Shown: positions 34,520-43,466, numbered from the stretch's first letter. The stretch is DNA of 64,000 nt from JAAZPT01 sp964544955 (GCA_964544955.1 CAZJEB010000004.1:98417-162416); one strand, 5' to 3'. The notes: a model not told the origin generated them from the letters alone. Numbers and translations: made by a program.

Positions 34520-35920
34520 ATGGATGAAAACAAAAAAGTGAACCCTGAAACATTGCTTAGAACAGCAGCAGGAGCACCCGTTGAGGACAACCAGAACGTT
34601 ATGACGGCTGGACCTCGTGGCCCAATGTTACTACAGGACAGATGGTTTTTGGAAAAACTAGCCCATTTTGATAGGGAAGTTATACCAGAAAGAAGGATGC
34701 ACGCTAAAGGCTCTGGTGCCTTTGGTGAATTTACAGTAACCCATGATATTACAGACCTAACAAAGGCTGATATATTTAGTGAAGTGGGTAAAAAAACACC
34801 AATGTTTGTAAGGTTTTCAACAGTTGCTGGCGAACGTGGCGCTGCTGATGCAGAAAGGGATATTCGTGGCTTTGCTATGAAGTTTTACACAAATGAAGGT
34901 AACTGGGATTTGGTTGGTAACAACACACCTGTTTTCTTTATGCGTGACCCTATGAAGTTTCCAGACCTTAACCGTGCTGTTAAGCGTGACCCTCGCACAA
35001 ACTTAAGAAGTGCTAATAACAACTGGGATTATTGGACAAACTTACCCGAAGCTATACACCAAGTTACAATAACAATGAGTGATAGGGGAATACCTGCATC
35101 TTACAGGCATATGCATGGTTTTGGTAGCCACGCTTATAGTATGCTTAATAAGGATAATGAACGCGTTTGGGTTAAATTCCACCTAGTAACACAACAAGGT
35201 ATTAAAAACTTAACAGATGCTGAGGCGGCAGCAATAGTTGCAAACGATAGGGAAAGCCACCAACGTGACCTATATGAAAGCATTGAAAAGGGCGATTTCC
35301 CCCGTTGGAAGATGTTTATACAGGTTATGACTGATGAACAAGCTAAAAATATGCCTTATAACCCCTTTGACCTTACAAAAGTATGGTATAAAAAGGATTT
35401 CCCATTAAGAGAAGTTGGCTATTTTGAACTTAACAAAAACCCAGATAACTACTTTGCACAAGTAGAACAAGCAGCGTTTAACCCATCAAATATTGTACCT
35501 GGTATAGGTTATTCACCTGATAAAATGCTTCAAGGTAGGTTATTCTCCTACGGTGATGCTCAAAGGTACAGGCTTGGCGTAAACCATCACCAAATTCCAG
35601 TAAATGCTCCAAAATGCCCCTTCCACAGCTACCATAGGGATGGCGCTATGCGTGTTGATGATAATGCAGGCAGCACAATTGGCTACGAACCAAATAGCTT
35701 TGGTGAATGGCAAGAACAACCCCAATATATGGAGCCCGACCTTAACTGGACTGGCGCTGGACAACATTGGAACTTTAGGGAAGATGATAGCGATTATTTC
35801 ACACAACCCCGTAAATTGTTTGAGTTAATGAATGATGAGCAAAAACAAGCCCTATTTGATAATACCGCAAGGGCTATGGGCGATGCTTATGATTTTATTA
35901 AGCAAAGGGAATATAGATAA
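34520..35920 (+). CDS. katA: Monofunctional haem catalase, C-terminus cut by a frameshift
   Basis: 466 aa clade-3-type catalase, converting H2O2 to water and oxygen. Distal His H61 (RMHAKGSGAFGEF), RFSTVAGERGAADAERDIRGFA, the distal Asn in LVGNNTPVFF, and proximal haem ligand Y344 in FSYGDAQRYRLG are all present, so the enzyme core is intact. It stops after REYR; the usual catalase ending lies immediately downstream in the +1 frame. Upstream Per-like operator suggests peroxide induction. Catalase in a presumed anaerobe points to regular oxygen exposure. Confidence 0.94.
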   Translation: MDENKKVNPETLLRTAAGAPVEDNQNVMTAGPRGPMLLQDRWFLEKLAHFDREVIPERRMHAKGSGAFGEFTVTHDITDLTKADIFSEVGKKTPMFVRFSTVAGERGAADAERDIRGFAMKFYTNEGNWDLVGNNTPVFFMRDPMKFPDLNRAVKRDPRTNLRSANNNWDYWTNLPEAIHQVTITMSDRGIPASYRHMHGFGSHAYSMLNKDNERVWVKFHLVTQQGIKNLTDAEAAAIVANDRESHQRDLYESIEKGDFPRWKMFIQVMTDEQAKNMPYNPFDLTKVWYKKDFPLREVGYFELNKNPDNYFAQVEQAAFNPSNIVPGIGYSPDKMLQGRLFSYGDAQRYRLGVNHHQIPVNAPKCPFHSYHRDGAMRVDDNAGSTIGYEPNSFGEWQEQPQYMEPDLNWTGAGQHWNFREDDSDYFTQPRKLFELMNDEQKQALFDNTARAMGDAYDFIKQREYR

Positions 35921-35987
35921 TTGCTATAAAGTACATGAGGATTATGGCAAGGGCGTTGCAAAGGCTTTAGGCTTTCCAGTAAAATAA
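35919..35987 (+). pseudogene. Displaced C-terminal end of the catalase (+1 frame)
   Basis: In the +1 frame, starting inside the catalase stop codon, the sequence reads NCYKVHEDYGKGVAKALGF and ends PVK before TAA. This is the canonical end of small-subunit catalases (NCYKADPxYGxGVAxxLG). Removing one T at the AGATAATT junction would restore a 488-489 aa protein. It is either a sequencing error, a recent mutation, or a programmed shift at AGA-TAA. Confidence 0.8.
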
Positions 35988-35998
35988 TATTTTAAATA

Positions 35999-36032
35999 GT
36001 AGGCTCGTGATCCCCCTTCACGAGCCTATTGT
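35999..36032 (+). terminator. Catalase terminator
   Basis: TAGGCTCGTGA-TCCCCCT-TCACGAGCCTA hairpin plus TTGTTT. It follows the displaced C-terminal frame, not the premature stop, as expected if the longer form was the original. Confidence 0.85.
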
Positions 36033-36095
36033 TTGACAATTTGCTACCATATGTTTATAATTTTTTTATAAATTCAAGCCACGAAGGAGAATTGT

Positions 36096-37235
36096 ATGGA
36101 TAGAAAATACCAAGTTTGCACCCGTTGCGTTATGGATACAAGTGATTCCCTTATAAAATTTGATGATAAGGGGGTTTGTGACCATTGCTATAATTTTGAT
36201 AACAACATTTTGCCTAATTGGCATACGGATGAGCAAGGGGCGAAGCAACTTGCGGCCATTGTTGATGAAATAAAACAAGCGGGCAAGGGCAAAAAGTTTG
36301 ATTGTATTATAGGTTTAAGTGGCGGCATAGATAGTAGCTACTTGGCTTATTATAGCGTTAAAAAGCTTGGTTTAAGACCATTGTTTTATGCTGTGGATAC
36401 GGGCTGGAACCTCCCTGTGGCAGTTGAAAACACTAAAAAAATCGTTGAAAGCCTTGGCATACAAAACTCCTTTTATGAGGAAGTGGTAAATTTTGAGGAA
36501 CTTGCAGACCTACAAAGGGCTTATTTTAAAGCCCAAGTGCCATATCAGGATACCTCACAAGATCATGTAATATTTGCTGCCCTTTATAATTTTGCAGTTA
36601 AAAATGGTATAAAGTATGTGCTCACAGGGGGCAACTATAGCACGGAATGTGTTCGTGAGCCTAATGAGTGGGTTTATTGGAATGATTTAAGGCAAATTAA
36701 GGATATACATAAACGCTTTGGTACAAAGCCTTTAAAAACATTGCCTCTTTGTTCTATGTTTAAACATAGGCTTTATTATAGGTATTTTAAGGGAATGAAA
36801 ATAATTAAACCCCTTAACCTTATACCTTATTACAAGGAAGAGGCAATTGCCACATTGGAGCAGGAGTTTAACTGGAAAAGGTATAAGAATAAACACTATG
36901 AAAGCATTTTTACACGCTTTTATGAAGGTTACTGGTTGCCTAAAAAGTTTGGCTTTGATAAAAGGCGTGCTCATTTTTCAAGCCTTATATTAACAGGACA
37001 ATTAGATAGGGATAAAGCCCTTGCAACATTAGCGGAAGAGCCTTACGATGAGGCTACTGCAATGGAGGATATGGCTTATATATGTAAAAAGTTAAATATA
37101 AGCATAGATGAATTTAAAAAACTTATGGCAGGCCCAAATAAAAGCTTTAAGGATTATAAAAACACCTATGGCTTAATAAATACAGCTATTAAAATTGCAC
37201 GCTTTTTTGGTATAGAGCGTATGCAATACAGGTAA
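36096..37235 (+). CDS. N-acetyl sugar amidotransferase
   Basis: 379 aa, WbpG/PseA/WbuX family ATP-pyrophosphatase. An N-terminal CTRCVMDTSD and CDHC pair looks like a zinc-binding site; the PP-loop is LSGGIDSSYLAYY; TGGNYSTECVREP follows. Members convert an acetamido group on a nucleotide-linked sugar to an acetamidino group, using ammonia from a partner glutaminase. No hisH/hisF-like partner is visible here. It is followed 5 nt later by a glycosyltransferase, so the two likely make a modified surface glycan. GAAGGAG RBS. Confidence 0.93.
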   Translation: MDRKYQVCTRCVMDTSDSLIKFDDKGVCDHCYNFDNNILPNWHTDEQGAKQLAAIVDEIKQAGKGKKFDCIIGLSGGIDSSYLAYYSVKKLGLRPLFYAVDTGWNLPVAVENTKKIVESLGIQNSFYEEVVNFEELADLQRAYFKAQVPYQDTSQDHVIFAALYNFAVKNGIKYVLTGGNYSTECVREPNEWVYWNDLRQIKDIHKRFGTKPLKTLPLCSMFKHRLYYRYFKGMKIIKPLNLIPYYKEEAIATLEQEFNWKRYKNKHYESIFTRFYEGYWLPKKFGFDKRRAHFSSLILTGQLDRDKALATLAEEPYDEATAMEDMAYICKKLNISIDEFKKLMAGPNKSFKDYKNTYGLINTAIKIARFFGIERMQYR

Positions 37236-37240
37236 TTGAT

Positions 37241-38464
37241 ATGCGTATATTATTAGTTGATGTACATTGTAAAAATAGCAGTACTGGCAATATAGTTTAT
37301 GCCCTACATAATAAGTTGCAAGCCCTAGGGCATGAATCTTTACTATGCTATGGTAGAGGGGAAAATGTAACTGAAAAGGGCATATATAAGTTTGCCTATG
37401 ATATAGAAACAAAAATACATGCCTTTTTAACAAGGGTTACAGGTTATACTGGAGTATTTTCTTATTTCTCTACAAAAAGGCTAATAAAAAAGATGGCTGA
37501 GTTTAAGCCGGATGTGGTTCACCTTGCGGAATTACATAGCTATTTTGTAAACCCAAATACTGTTACAAAGTATTTAAAAAAACAAGGCATTAAAACCCTT
37601 TGGAGCTTTCACTGCGATATTATGTATACTGGCAAATGTGGTGTTGCAATAGATTGTGATGGGTATAAAACAGGTTGTGGTAAATGCCCTAGGCTTAGGG
37701 AATACCCTAAAACATTGTTTTTTGACCATACTGCTGTAATGTATAAGGCTAAAAAAGCTGCATTTAGCAATTGGGATAAACTGGAAGTTTCAACGCCATC
37801 TAAATGGTTGTCAAATAGGGTTAAACAGAGTTTTTTAAAGGATTACCCCCTAAGCGTTATACATAATGGCGTTGATACAAAGGTTTTTAAGCCTAATAAC
37901 AAGGCCTATTTAGACCTAAGGCAAAACTTGAATATAGATGAAGATGCTAAAATTATATTAGGGGCTATGCCTGATTTAAATGATGATATAAAAGGTGCAA
38001 AGCATATTATATCTATGGCAAATAAGCTTATAAGCAATGGTATACACAATGTTTATGTGCTTATTTTGGCAAGGCGAGGGAGTATTCCTGAAAACTTACC
38101 GAATAATGTGATTATACGCTTTGATGGTAGCAATCCACAAAAAATGGCAGAGTATTATAGTGCAGCGGATGTTTTTGTGCTTACAAGCAAGCTGGAAACA
38201 TTCTCATTAACTAGCGCAGAGGCTCTTGCTTGTGGAACGCCTGTTGTTGCATTTAAATGTGGTGCCCCAGAAACACTTTTTGAAAGCCCCTATGCTAAGT
38301 TTGTTGAGTATGGTGATACTAATGCTATGCTTATGGGCTGTTTAGGTGAATTTTCAAACCCACAAAACAGGGAAGCTATTGCAAACTATGCAAACAAAGA
38401 ATTCTCTGAAAAAAACATGGTAAATAATTATATTAAAAAATATGAGGAAATTTATAATAAATAG
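37241..38464 (+). CDS. Glycosyltransferase, GT4 family with Cys-rich insert
   Basis: 407 aa, GT-B fold, closely related to the protein encoded at 33.0-34.2 kb on the other strand. Starts MRILLVDVHCKNSSTGNIVY; has KTLWSFHCDIMYTGKCGVAI followed by a C-x-x-C cluster (CGKCP), the WLSNRV/LSVIHNGVDTKVFKP block and LTSKLETFSLTSAEALACGTPVV with the donor-binding Glu. Likely uses the product of, or donor shared with, the amidotransferase upstream. Confidence 0.9.
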   Translation: MRILLVDVHCKNSSTGNIVYALHNKLQALGHESLLCYGRGENVTEKGIYKFAYDIETKIHAFLTRVTGYTGVFSYFSTKRLIKKMAEFKPDVVHLAELHSYFVNPNTVTKYLKKQGIKTLWSFHCDIMYTGKCGVAIDCDGYKTGCGKCPRLREYPKTLFFDHTAVMYKAKKAAFSNWDKLEVSTPSKWLSNRVKQSFLKDYPLSVIHNGVDTKVFKPNNKAYLDLRQNLNIDEDAKIILGAMPDLNDDIKGAKHIISMANKLISNGIHNVYVLILARRGSIPENLPNNVIIRFDGSNPQKMAEYYSAADVFVLTSKLETFSLTSAEALACGTPVVAFKCGAPETLFESPYAKFVEYGDTNAMLMGCLGEFSNPQNREAIANYANKEFSEKNMVNNYIKKYEEIYNK

Positions 38465-38472
38465 GTATAATA

Positions 38473-38811
38473 ATGAATTTAAGTAAAGGTTTATATATTA
38501 CAATTGGATCTGTATCTTTAGTGCTGGGGAGCATAGGTTTGGCATTGCCTATATTACCTACAACCCCTTTCTTTTTGTTATCCGCTTTTTGTTTTGGCAA
38601 AGGTTCAACAAGGCTAAGCGACTGGTTTAAAAATAGTTGGTTGCGTAAAAAAAGCCTTATGGATACTAAAAGCAAGGCTAAAATACTTGTGCCTGTAAGC
38701 ATAATTATTGCAATATCCGCATTTTTATCCAGAAACAACCCATTAATATTGTCAATATTAGCAATAGTTTGGATATGCCATATGGTATATTTTCTGTTGA
38801 TAAAAAAATAA
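38473..38811 (+). CDS. DUF454 (YbaN-like) membrane protein
   Basis: 112 aa with about three transmembrane helices. The DUF454 signature is clear: GSIGLALPILPTTPFFLLSAFCFGKGS, followed by SDWFKNSWL. The function of this inner-membrane family is not established. It starts 8 nt after the glycosyltransferase stop and is probably carried on the same transcript. Confidence 0.9.
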   Translation: MNLSKGLYITIGSVSLVLGSIGLALPILPTTPFFLLSAFCFGKGSTRLSDWFKNSWLRKKSLMDTKSKAKILVPVSIIIAISAFLSRNNPLILSILAIVWICHMVYFLLIKK

Positions 38812-38836
38812 AGCAAAAATATTTCTTTTTTTAAAC

Positions 38837-38865
38837 TTGACGAAAATTATTTTTATTAATATAAT
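38837..38865 (+). promoter_or_regulatory. nanE promoter
   Basis: TTGACG (38837-38842), 17-nt spacer, TATAAT (38860-38865). nanE therefore has its own promoter, 3.3 kb away from the rest of the nan genes. Confidence 0.7.
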
Positions 38866-38901
38866 GAAATTAAATAATAAAATATGAAGGGTCAGTGTAA
38901 A

Positions 38902-39594
38902 ATGAAAAATATGAGCGTTTTGGATAAAATTAGGGGCAAACTAATTGTAAGTTGCCAAGCCTTAGAAACTGAACCCCTTTACGATCCTGACAGATCCCTG
39001 ATGGGTCGCATGGCAAATGCTGCTTACCTTGGTGGTGCTTGTGGCATAAGGGCAAATACTGTAAGGGATATTATCGAAATTAAAAAGTTTGTAAACCTAC
39101 CAATAATTGGTATTATTAAAGCTGAAACACCAGGTTGTAGCGTTTACATAACACCTACAATGGCGGAAGTTGATGCCCTTGTAGAAGTTGGCTGTGATAT
39201 TATTGCTACCGATGCTACAGATAGGCAACGCCCAGATGGTAAAAGCTTGGATGAGTTTTTTGAAGAATGCAAGGCAAAATATCCAAACCAATTATTTATG
39301 GCAGATTGCTCCACTTATGAAGAATGTATACATGCGGACGAAATAGGCTTTGATGTAGTATCTACCACACTAACAGGCTATACAGAAAAATCAAAGGGGG
39401 TTCAAATACCTAACTTTGATATGATGCGCAAAGTGGTTAAAGATTGTAAGGCATATATAATTGCTGAGGGTGGAATTTGGACTCCAGAACAATTAGTTGA
39501 AGCCTATAAAACAGGTGTAGACTCCGTAGTTATAGGCTCTGCAATAACAAGGCCTTATGAAATTACAAAAAGGTTTACAGCAGTACTAAAATAA
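38902..39594 (+). CDS. nanE: N-acetylmannosamine-6-phosphate 2-epimerase
   Basis: 230 aa NanE-type TIM barrel converting ManNAc-6-P to GlcNAc-6-P in sialic acid catabolism. Visible: LIVSCQALETEPLY, GGACGIRANTVRDI (family Arg), IGIIKAE with the Lys position used in catalysis, DIIATDATDRQRPDG, and IIAEGGIWTPEQ. I start it at the ATG at 38902, 10 nt after AAGGG; an earlier ATG at 38884 lacks an RBS. It connects nanK (which makes ManNAc-6-P) and nagB. Single-gene unit with own terminator. Confidence 0.95.
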   Translation: MKNMSVLDKIRGKLIVSCQALETEPLYDPDRSLMGRMANAAYLGGACGIRANTVRDIIEIKKFVNLPIIGIIKAETPGCSVYITPTMAEVDALVEVGCDIIATDATDRQRPDGKSLDEFFEECKAKYPNQLFMADCSTYEECIHADEIGFDVVSTTLTGYTEKSKGVQIPNFDMMRKVVKDCKAYIIAEGGIWTPEQLVEAYKTGVDSVVIGSAITRPYEITKRFTAVLK

Positions 39595-39619
39595 ATAAAC
39601 GGCTTAGGCCGTTTTTTTA
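39595..39619 (+). terminator. nanE terminator
   Basis: ACGGC-TTAG-GCCGT plus T-run. Confidence 0.85.
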
Positions 39620-39732
39620 TTTGTTAATTGTATTGTACAAATAATTAAAATGTAAAAAAGTTTAAAACACTTTATTAATGTTTACTTTTTAGTGGTATAA
39701 TTTTTAAATAACATATTAGTTTAGAGGTAAAT

Positions 39733-40065
39733 GTGTTTGCGCAGATATTTATTGTGGCTTTTGCTGTTTTGCTATTTATAATGAGCTTTGCTCTTTTTAG
39801 GGGCAAGGCTTCTTGGCTTGTAGCGGGATATAATACAATGAGCAAGGAAGAAAAAGCTAAGTTTGATAAAAAAAGAATAACAAAGGGTGCAGGGATGGTT
39901 TGCCTTGTTGTTGGTATTATGCTTTTGCCTATGGCGTATTTAGGTTATTTGGTTGATACTAATATGTTACCTGAAAGTATTATGTTAAAATATGCCTTTA
40001 TTTTTGTAGCTGTGGTTTTAACAACTGTAATTTTTGCTTCTATATATATGAACAGAAAGAAATAA
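39733..40065 (+). CDS. DUF3784 membrane protein
   Basis: 110 aa with three transmembrane segments. The DUF3784 core WLVAGYNTMSKEEKAKFDKK after the first helix is unmistakable; function unknown. Start is GTG at 39733 after GAGGT; an overlapping ATG is out of frame. The acetyltransferase-like gene begins 10 nt after its stop, so the two are co-transcribed. Confidence 0.88.
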   Translation: MFAQIFIVAFAVLLFIMSFALFRGKASWLVAGYNTMSKEEKAKFDKKRITKGAGMVCLVVGIMLLPMAYLGYLVDTNMLPESIMLKYAFIFVAVVLTTVIFASIYMNRKK

Positions 40066-40075
40066 GGAGAAGTTT

Positions 40076-40735
40076 ATGGAGTTTATACCTATAAATATGG
40101 GAAATTGGCCTAGACGCCAAATGTTTTATTACTTTACTAAAATGGCTCAAACAGGCTATTCTTTGACTGTTAATGTGGATGTAACAAAGCTAATGGCTAT
40201 ATTAAAAAAAGCTAATTTGAAGTTTTTCCCTGCCTACCTTTGGCTTGTTACCAAAAACCTAAACAGCATACAAGAATTTAAAATTGCTGAAAAAGATGGG
40301 CTTATAGGGTATTATGATAAACTTTGCCCCTTATATGCAAACTTCCACGATGATGATAAAACATTTTCATTAATGTGGACTGAATATAATGATAATTTTA
40401 TGGATTTTTATAAGGCTTATATTAAAAATAAAGAGCTGTATGGTAATGTACATGGAGTGCTTAGCCAGCCTAACACGCCCCCACCACCTAATGCTTATAC
40501 AGTTTCATGCCTACCATGGATCAGTTTTAGCCATTTTGCTGTGCATAGCTATGAAAACAAAGCATATTATTTTCCCTCAGTAGAGGCGGGTAAATTTTTT
40601 GAAGAAGGGGATAAAACCCTTATGCCCTTATCCTTAACTTGCCATCACGGCACTACGGACGGTTACCACATAAGTGAATTTTTGAAAAAACTAAACTATG
40701 ATATGGATAATTTTGTTGAGTTAATAAAATTATAA
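40076..40735 (+). CDS. Chloramphenicol acetyltransferase-like protein (CatA fold)
   Basis: 219 aa, the length and fold of type A CAT trimers. The catalytic region is CHHGTTDGYH, corresponding to the HHAxxDGxH of CatA, so the active His is kept. The N-terminal GNWPRRQMFYYFTKM matches the CAT start. Many chromosomal homologues in clostridia have not been shown to modify chloramphenicol, so the substrate should be treated as open. Carried with the DUF3784 gene; ends in a strong bidirectional terminator. Confidence 0.85.
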   Translation: MEFIPINMGNWPRRQMFYYFTKMAQTGYSLTVNVDVTKLMAILKKANLKFFPAYLWLVTKNLNSIQEFKIAEKDGLIGYYDKLCPLYANFHDDDKTFSLMWTEYNDNFMDFYKAYIKNKELYGNVHGVLSQPNTPPPPNAYTVSCLPWISFSHFAVHSYENKAYYFPSVEAGKFFEEGDKTLMPLSLTCHHGTTDGYHISEFLKKLNYDMDNFVELIKL

Positions 40736-40736
40736 A

Positions 40737-40773
40737 TAAAAAAGCAATGCATAGTTGGGCATTGCTTTTTTAT
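40737..40773. terminator. Bidirectional terminator
   Basis: AAAAAAGCAATGC ... GCATTGCTTTTTT hairpin between convergent genes. Confidence 0.9.
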
Positions 40774-40779
40774 TAGGAT

Positions 40780-41013
40780 TTATTTTTGACTTAATTTTTT
40801 TACTATATAATCATAATTCTCATGGGGTAACAAACAATTGCTACAATCTTTTATATCATTTGCTATATAGCTAAAATTACCGCCACAGTTCTTCCCCAAA
40901 GAATATAGGGGGCAATAGCAAAATAAACAGTTAAAATTATCAGGGGTGGCGCCTTCGTGGCATGGGTAGAATTCACATTGTTTGTGCGAGAAGTACTTGT
41001 GGTTTTGTTTCAT
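40780..41013 (-). CDS. Cysteine-rich small domain protein
   Basis: 77 aa with eight cysteines: HKQCEFYPCHEGA, FNCLFCYCPLY, NCGGNF and DCSNCLLPH. This pattern is that of the Cys-rich small domain family (PF04071), presumably binding zinc or an Fe-S cluster; function is not known. It lies 2 nt behind the RpiR-type regulator gene on the same strand and is likely its operon partner. Confidence 0.88.
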   Translation of the reverse strand: MKQNHKYFSHKQCEFYPCHEGATPDNFNCLFCYCPLYSLGKNCGGNFSYIANDIKDCSNCLLPHENYDYIVKKLSQK

Positions 41014-41015
41014 TG

Positions 41016-41873
41016 TTACATTATTTTTTCGGCTATGCTGTTAGCTGTTTTCTTTTTATTAATTTCCGCTTGTTTACCACTCATTTTCATAAATGAAATA
41101 TATAATAAATCTATTATAAACAATTGAGATATTTTAACCGTTAATGATCCGCCTTGAAGTGGGCTTTCGTTTGAGCCGCATAAAAGGGTTAAATCGGATA
41201 TTTCTGTTAGAGGGGATTTTGCAAACCTTGTTATGGCAATTATTTTTGCTCCGGCTTTATTTGCGATATCGGCAGTATACAAAGTATCCTTAGTTGCACC
41301 ACTGTATGAAAAAGCAACAGCAACATCACCAGGGCCTAACAGGGATGCGCTCATGGCTTGTAAGTGGCTATCAAACAATGTAAAAGCCTTAGGGGTTATC
41401 CTCATAAACCTACTTTGTGCCTCATAAGCGGAACTCATAGAGGCGCCACTGCCATAAAACATTATTCTATTTGCACCAAGCATAAGCTCGGCAGCCTTTT
41501 CTATATTTTTAATATCGTTTATCCTTAATGTTTCATGTAAAACATCTATATTAAGTTTTAGGGATTTTTGTGCAATATCATCAATAGTATCGTTTTTACT
41601 TGTACTATTATCACTTGATGTAGGGGAAAAATCCTCCCTTGTAGATAAAGCCTGGGCTAAATCAATTTTAAAATCCATATAGCCTTTTTTATCCAAATGG
41701 CGGCAAAACCTAAACACACTGGTATCACCAACTCCACAAGTTTCCGCTAGTTCGGATATGCTCATGTAAAGTACGTTATTACCATTTTGAAGTATATAAT
41801 CTGCTATCTTTTTTTCCGCTTTTGTAAAAGTGTTGGATAAAAGTTTTATTTTAGTAATTAAATCTTCTTGCAT
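41016..41873 (-). CDS. RpiR/MurR family sugar-responsive regulator (probable nan regulator)
   Basis: 285 aa: N-terminal HTH_6 domain (about 1-77; TKAEKKIADYIL, SISELAETCGVGDTSVFRFC) and a C-terminal SIS domain (about 120-260; MFYGSGASMSS, AVAFSYSGATKDT, IIAITRF) that binds phosphosugars. It is divergent from the sialic acid operon across a 321-nt region with operator-like repeats, so it probably controls that operon in response to an amino-sugar phosphate. AGGAGG RBS. Confidence 0.9.
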   Translation of the reverse strand: MQEDLITKIKLLSNTFTKAEKKIADYILQNGNNVLYMSISELAETCGVGDTSVFRFCRHLDKKGYMDFKIDLAQALSTREDFSPTSSDNSTSKNDTIDDIAQKSLKLNIDVLHETLRINDIKNIEKAAELMLGANRIMFYGSGASMSSAYEAQSRFMRITPKAFTLFDSHLQAMSASLLGPGDVAVAFSYSGATKDTLYTADIANKAGAKIIAITRFAKSPLTEISDLTLLCGSNESPLQGGSLTVKISQLFIIDLLYISFMKMSGKQAEINKKKTANSIAEKIM

Positions 41874-42194
41874 AAATCCTCCTAATATAAGGTGCTAACT
41901 TTAATTTATCATCTTATTGTTCAAAATACAAGGATTTTATTATAATTTGGCAAAAATAATAATATTTTCAACAAGATTAATAAATAAAATGTAAAATAAT
42001 TACGATAATGAACACAAAAAATTATGATAATTGATGATTTTGGTTTAAATAATGTACATTATGGTTAGTTATCATTCCTATATCAAAAAAAGAAAGAATT
42101 TTCCATAAAATATGCGTTGACAAAAAATATATTTGATGTTATAAATAGATTAAATAAGCAACAAATGTTGTAAATTTAAAAGGAGGATTTTTTA
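41874..42194 (+). promoter_or_regulatory. nan operon control region
   Basis: 321 nt without a gene. Promoter: TTGACA (42117-42122), 17-nt spacer, TATAAA (42140-42145). Upstream lie a 14-bp palindrome ATAATGTACATTAT (42049-42062) and two direct copies of AATTAYGATAAT near 41998-42009 and 42019-42030, candidate RpiR sites. A strong AAAGGAGG precedes the binding-protein ATG. The left part is plain AT-rich spacer with the regulator's RBS. Confidence 0.7.
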
Positions 42195-43466
42195 ATGAAA
42201 AAACTTTTAGCTCTTGTATTAACAATGATGATGGTTCTTTCTATGGCTTCTTTTGCAGTAGCTGAAGAAACAACAACTGTTACATGGTGGGTATTCCCCG
42301 TATTTGGCCAACCAGATGGCGCTGCTGCTGGCACATATGAAAGAACAGTAGCTGATGCTTTCGAAGCTAAATTCCCTAACATCAAAGTTGAAATCGAAAC
42401 AATCGACTTCACAAACGGTCCTGACAAAATTACAGCTGCTATCGAAGGCGGCACAGCTCCAGACCTACTATTTGACGCTCCTGGCCGTATCATAGAATAT
42501 GGTAAAAACGGCAAATTAGTAAGCTTAGACGATCTTTTCACAGATGAATTCAAAGCTGACGTTGCTAACAATGACCTTCTTGGCTCATGCTCAGACGGCA
42601 CAACATATTGGATGTATCCAATTAGCGCATCACCTTTCTTCATGTCTTTAAACAAAGAATTGTTTGAATCTTCAGGCGCTATCGAATTCGTTAACTTAGA
42701 AGGCGACCGTACATGGTCAACAGAAAACTTCTTAAAAGCTATCGACAAACTTAACGAAGCTGGCGTAAACGGCGGTTCAGTATACTGCGGCGGCCAAGGC
42801 GGCGACCAAGGTACACGTGCATTTGTTGCTAACTTATACGGTGCAAGAATTGCTAACGAAGCTAAAAACGAATACACAATCGGCAGCGAACAAGGCGTTA
42901 AAGCTTTAGAACTAATCAAAGAATTAGCTGATGCTGGCAAACTTGAAGCTGGTACAGATATCGCAGCTGCAGACGAAATTAAACTTTATGTTCAAGGCAT
43001 ACTTCCTTACAGCATTTGCTGGGGCACAAGCGCTGCTGCTAACAACCCAACAGAATTCGAAAAAATCTCCGTTCCATTCCCAAGTGATGACAGCGTTCCA
43101 GAACTTGAATACCTAGTAAACGGCTTTGGTATATTCAACAATGGCGATGAAGCTCGTGCAAACGCAGCTAAAGAACTTGTTAAATTTATCTGTGACGATG
43201 CAGAATTTGGTCCTAAAAACGTAGTTGCTACAGGCGCTTTCCCAGTTAGAAACAGCTTTGGCAACCTATACGAAGGAAACCCAGAATACGAATTACTTTC
43301 TGCTTTCACAAAATACTATGGCCCATACTACAACACAATGGATGGCTTTGCTAACATGAGAACCGAATGGTGGAACATGCTTCAAGCAATCCTAGTTGGA
43401 ACAAAAGACGTTGCTACAGCAGTTGCTGACTACACAACAAACTCCAACGCAGTTTTCGCAAAATAA
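42195..43466 (+). CDS. Probable sialic acid ABC transporter substrate-binding protein
   Basis: 423 aa with a signal peptide (MKKLLALVLTMMMVLSMASF...VAEE). The mature protein is a cluster-B (UgpB/MalE-like) binding protein: FPNIKVEIETIDF, GGTAPDLLFDAPGRI, NGFGIFNNGD. The cleavage region has no lipobox Cys, unusual for a Gram-positive binding protein; it might be released or held by the permease. Codon choice (GGC, GAC, TTC, ATC) is clearly biased compared with neighbours, indicating very high expression. Sialic acid specificity is inferred from the downstream nan genes. Confidence 0.88.
   Translation: MKKLLALVLTMMMVLSMASFAVAEETTTVTWWVFPVFGQPDGAAAGTYERTVADAFEAKFPNIKVEIETIDFTNGPDKITAAIEGGTAPDLLFDAPGRIIEYGKNGKLVSLDDLFTDEFKADVANNDLLGSCSDGTTYWMYPISASPFFMSLNKELFESSGAIEFVNLEGDRTWSTENFLKAIDKLNEAGVNGGSVYCGGQGGDQGTRAFVANLYGARIANEAKNEYTIGSEQGVKALELIKELADAGKLEAGTDIAAADEIKLYVQGILPYSICWGTSAAANNPTEFEKISVPFPSDDSVPELEYLVNGFGIFNNGDEARANAAKELVKFICDDAEFGPKNVVATGAFPVRNSFGNLYEGNPEYELLSAFTKYYGPYYNTMDGFANMRTEWWNMLQAILVGTKDVATAVADYTTNSNAVFAK

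Noticed and set aside
40076..40735. Proven chloramphenicol resistance gene
   Set aside because: The catalytic His is present, but many chromosomal CatA-fold homologues have no shown resistance activity and there is no mobile-element context.
42176..42940. 254-residue open frame antisense to the sialic acid binding protein gene
   Set aside because: It is a by-product of the C-biased codons of the sense gene; the sense product has a signal peptide, family match and RBS.
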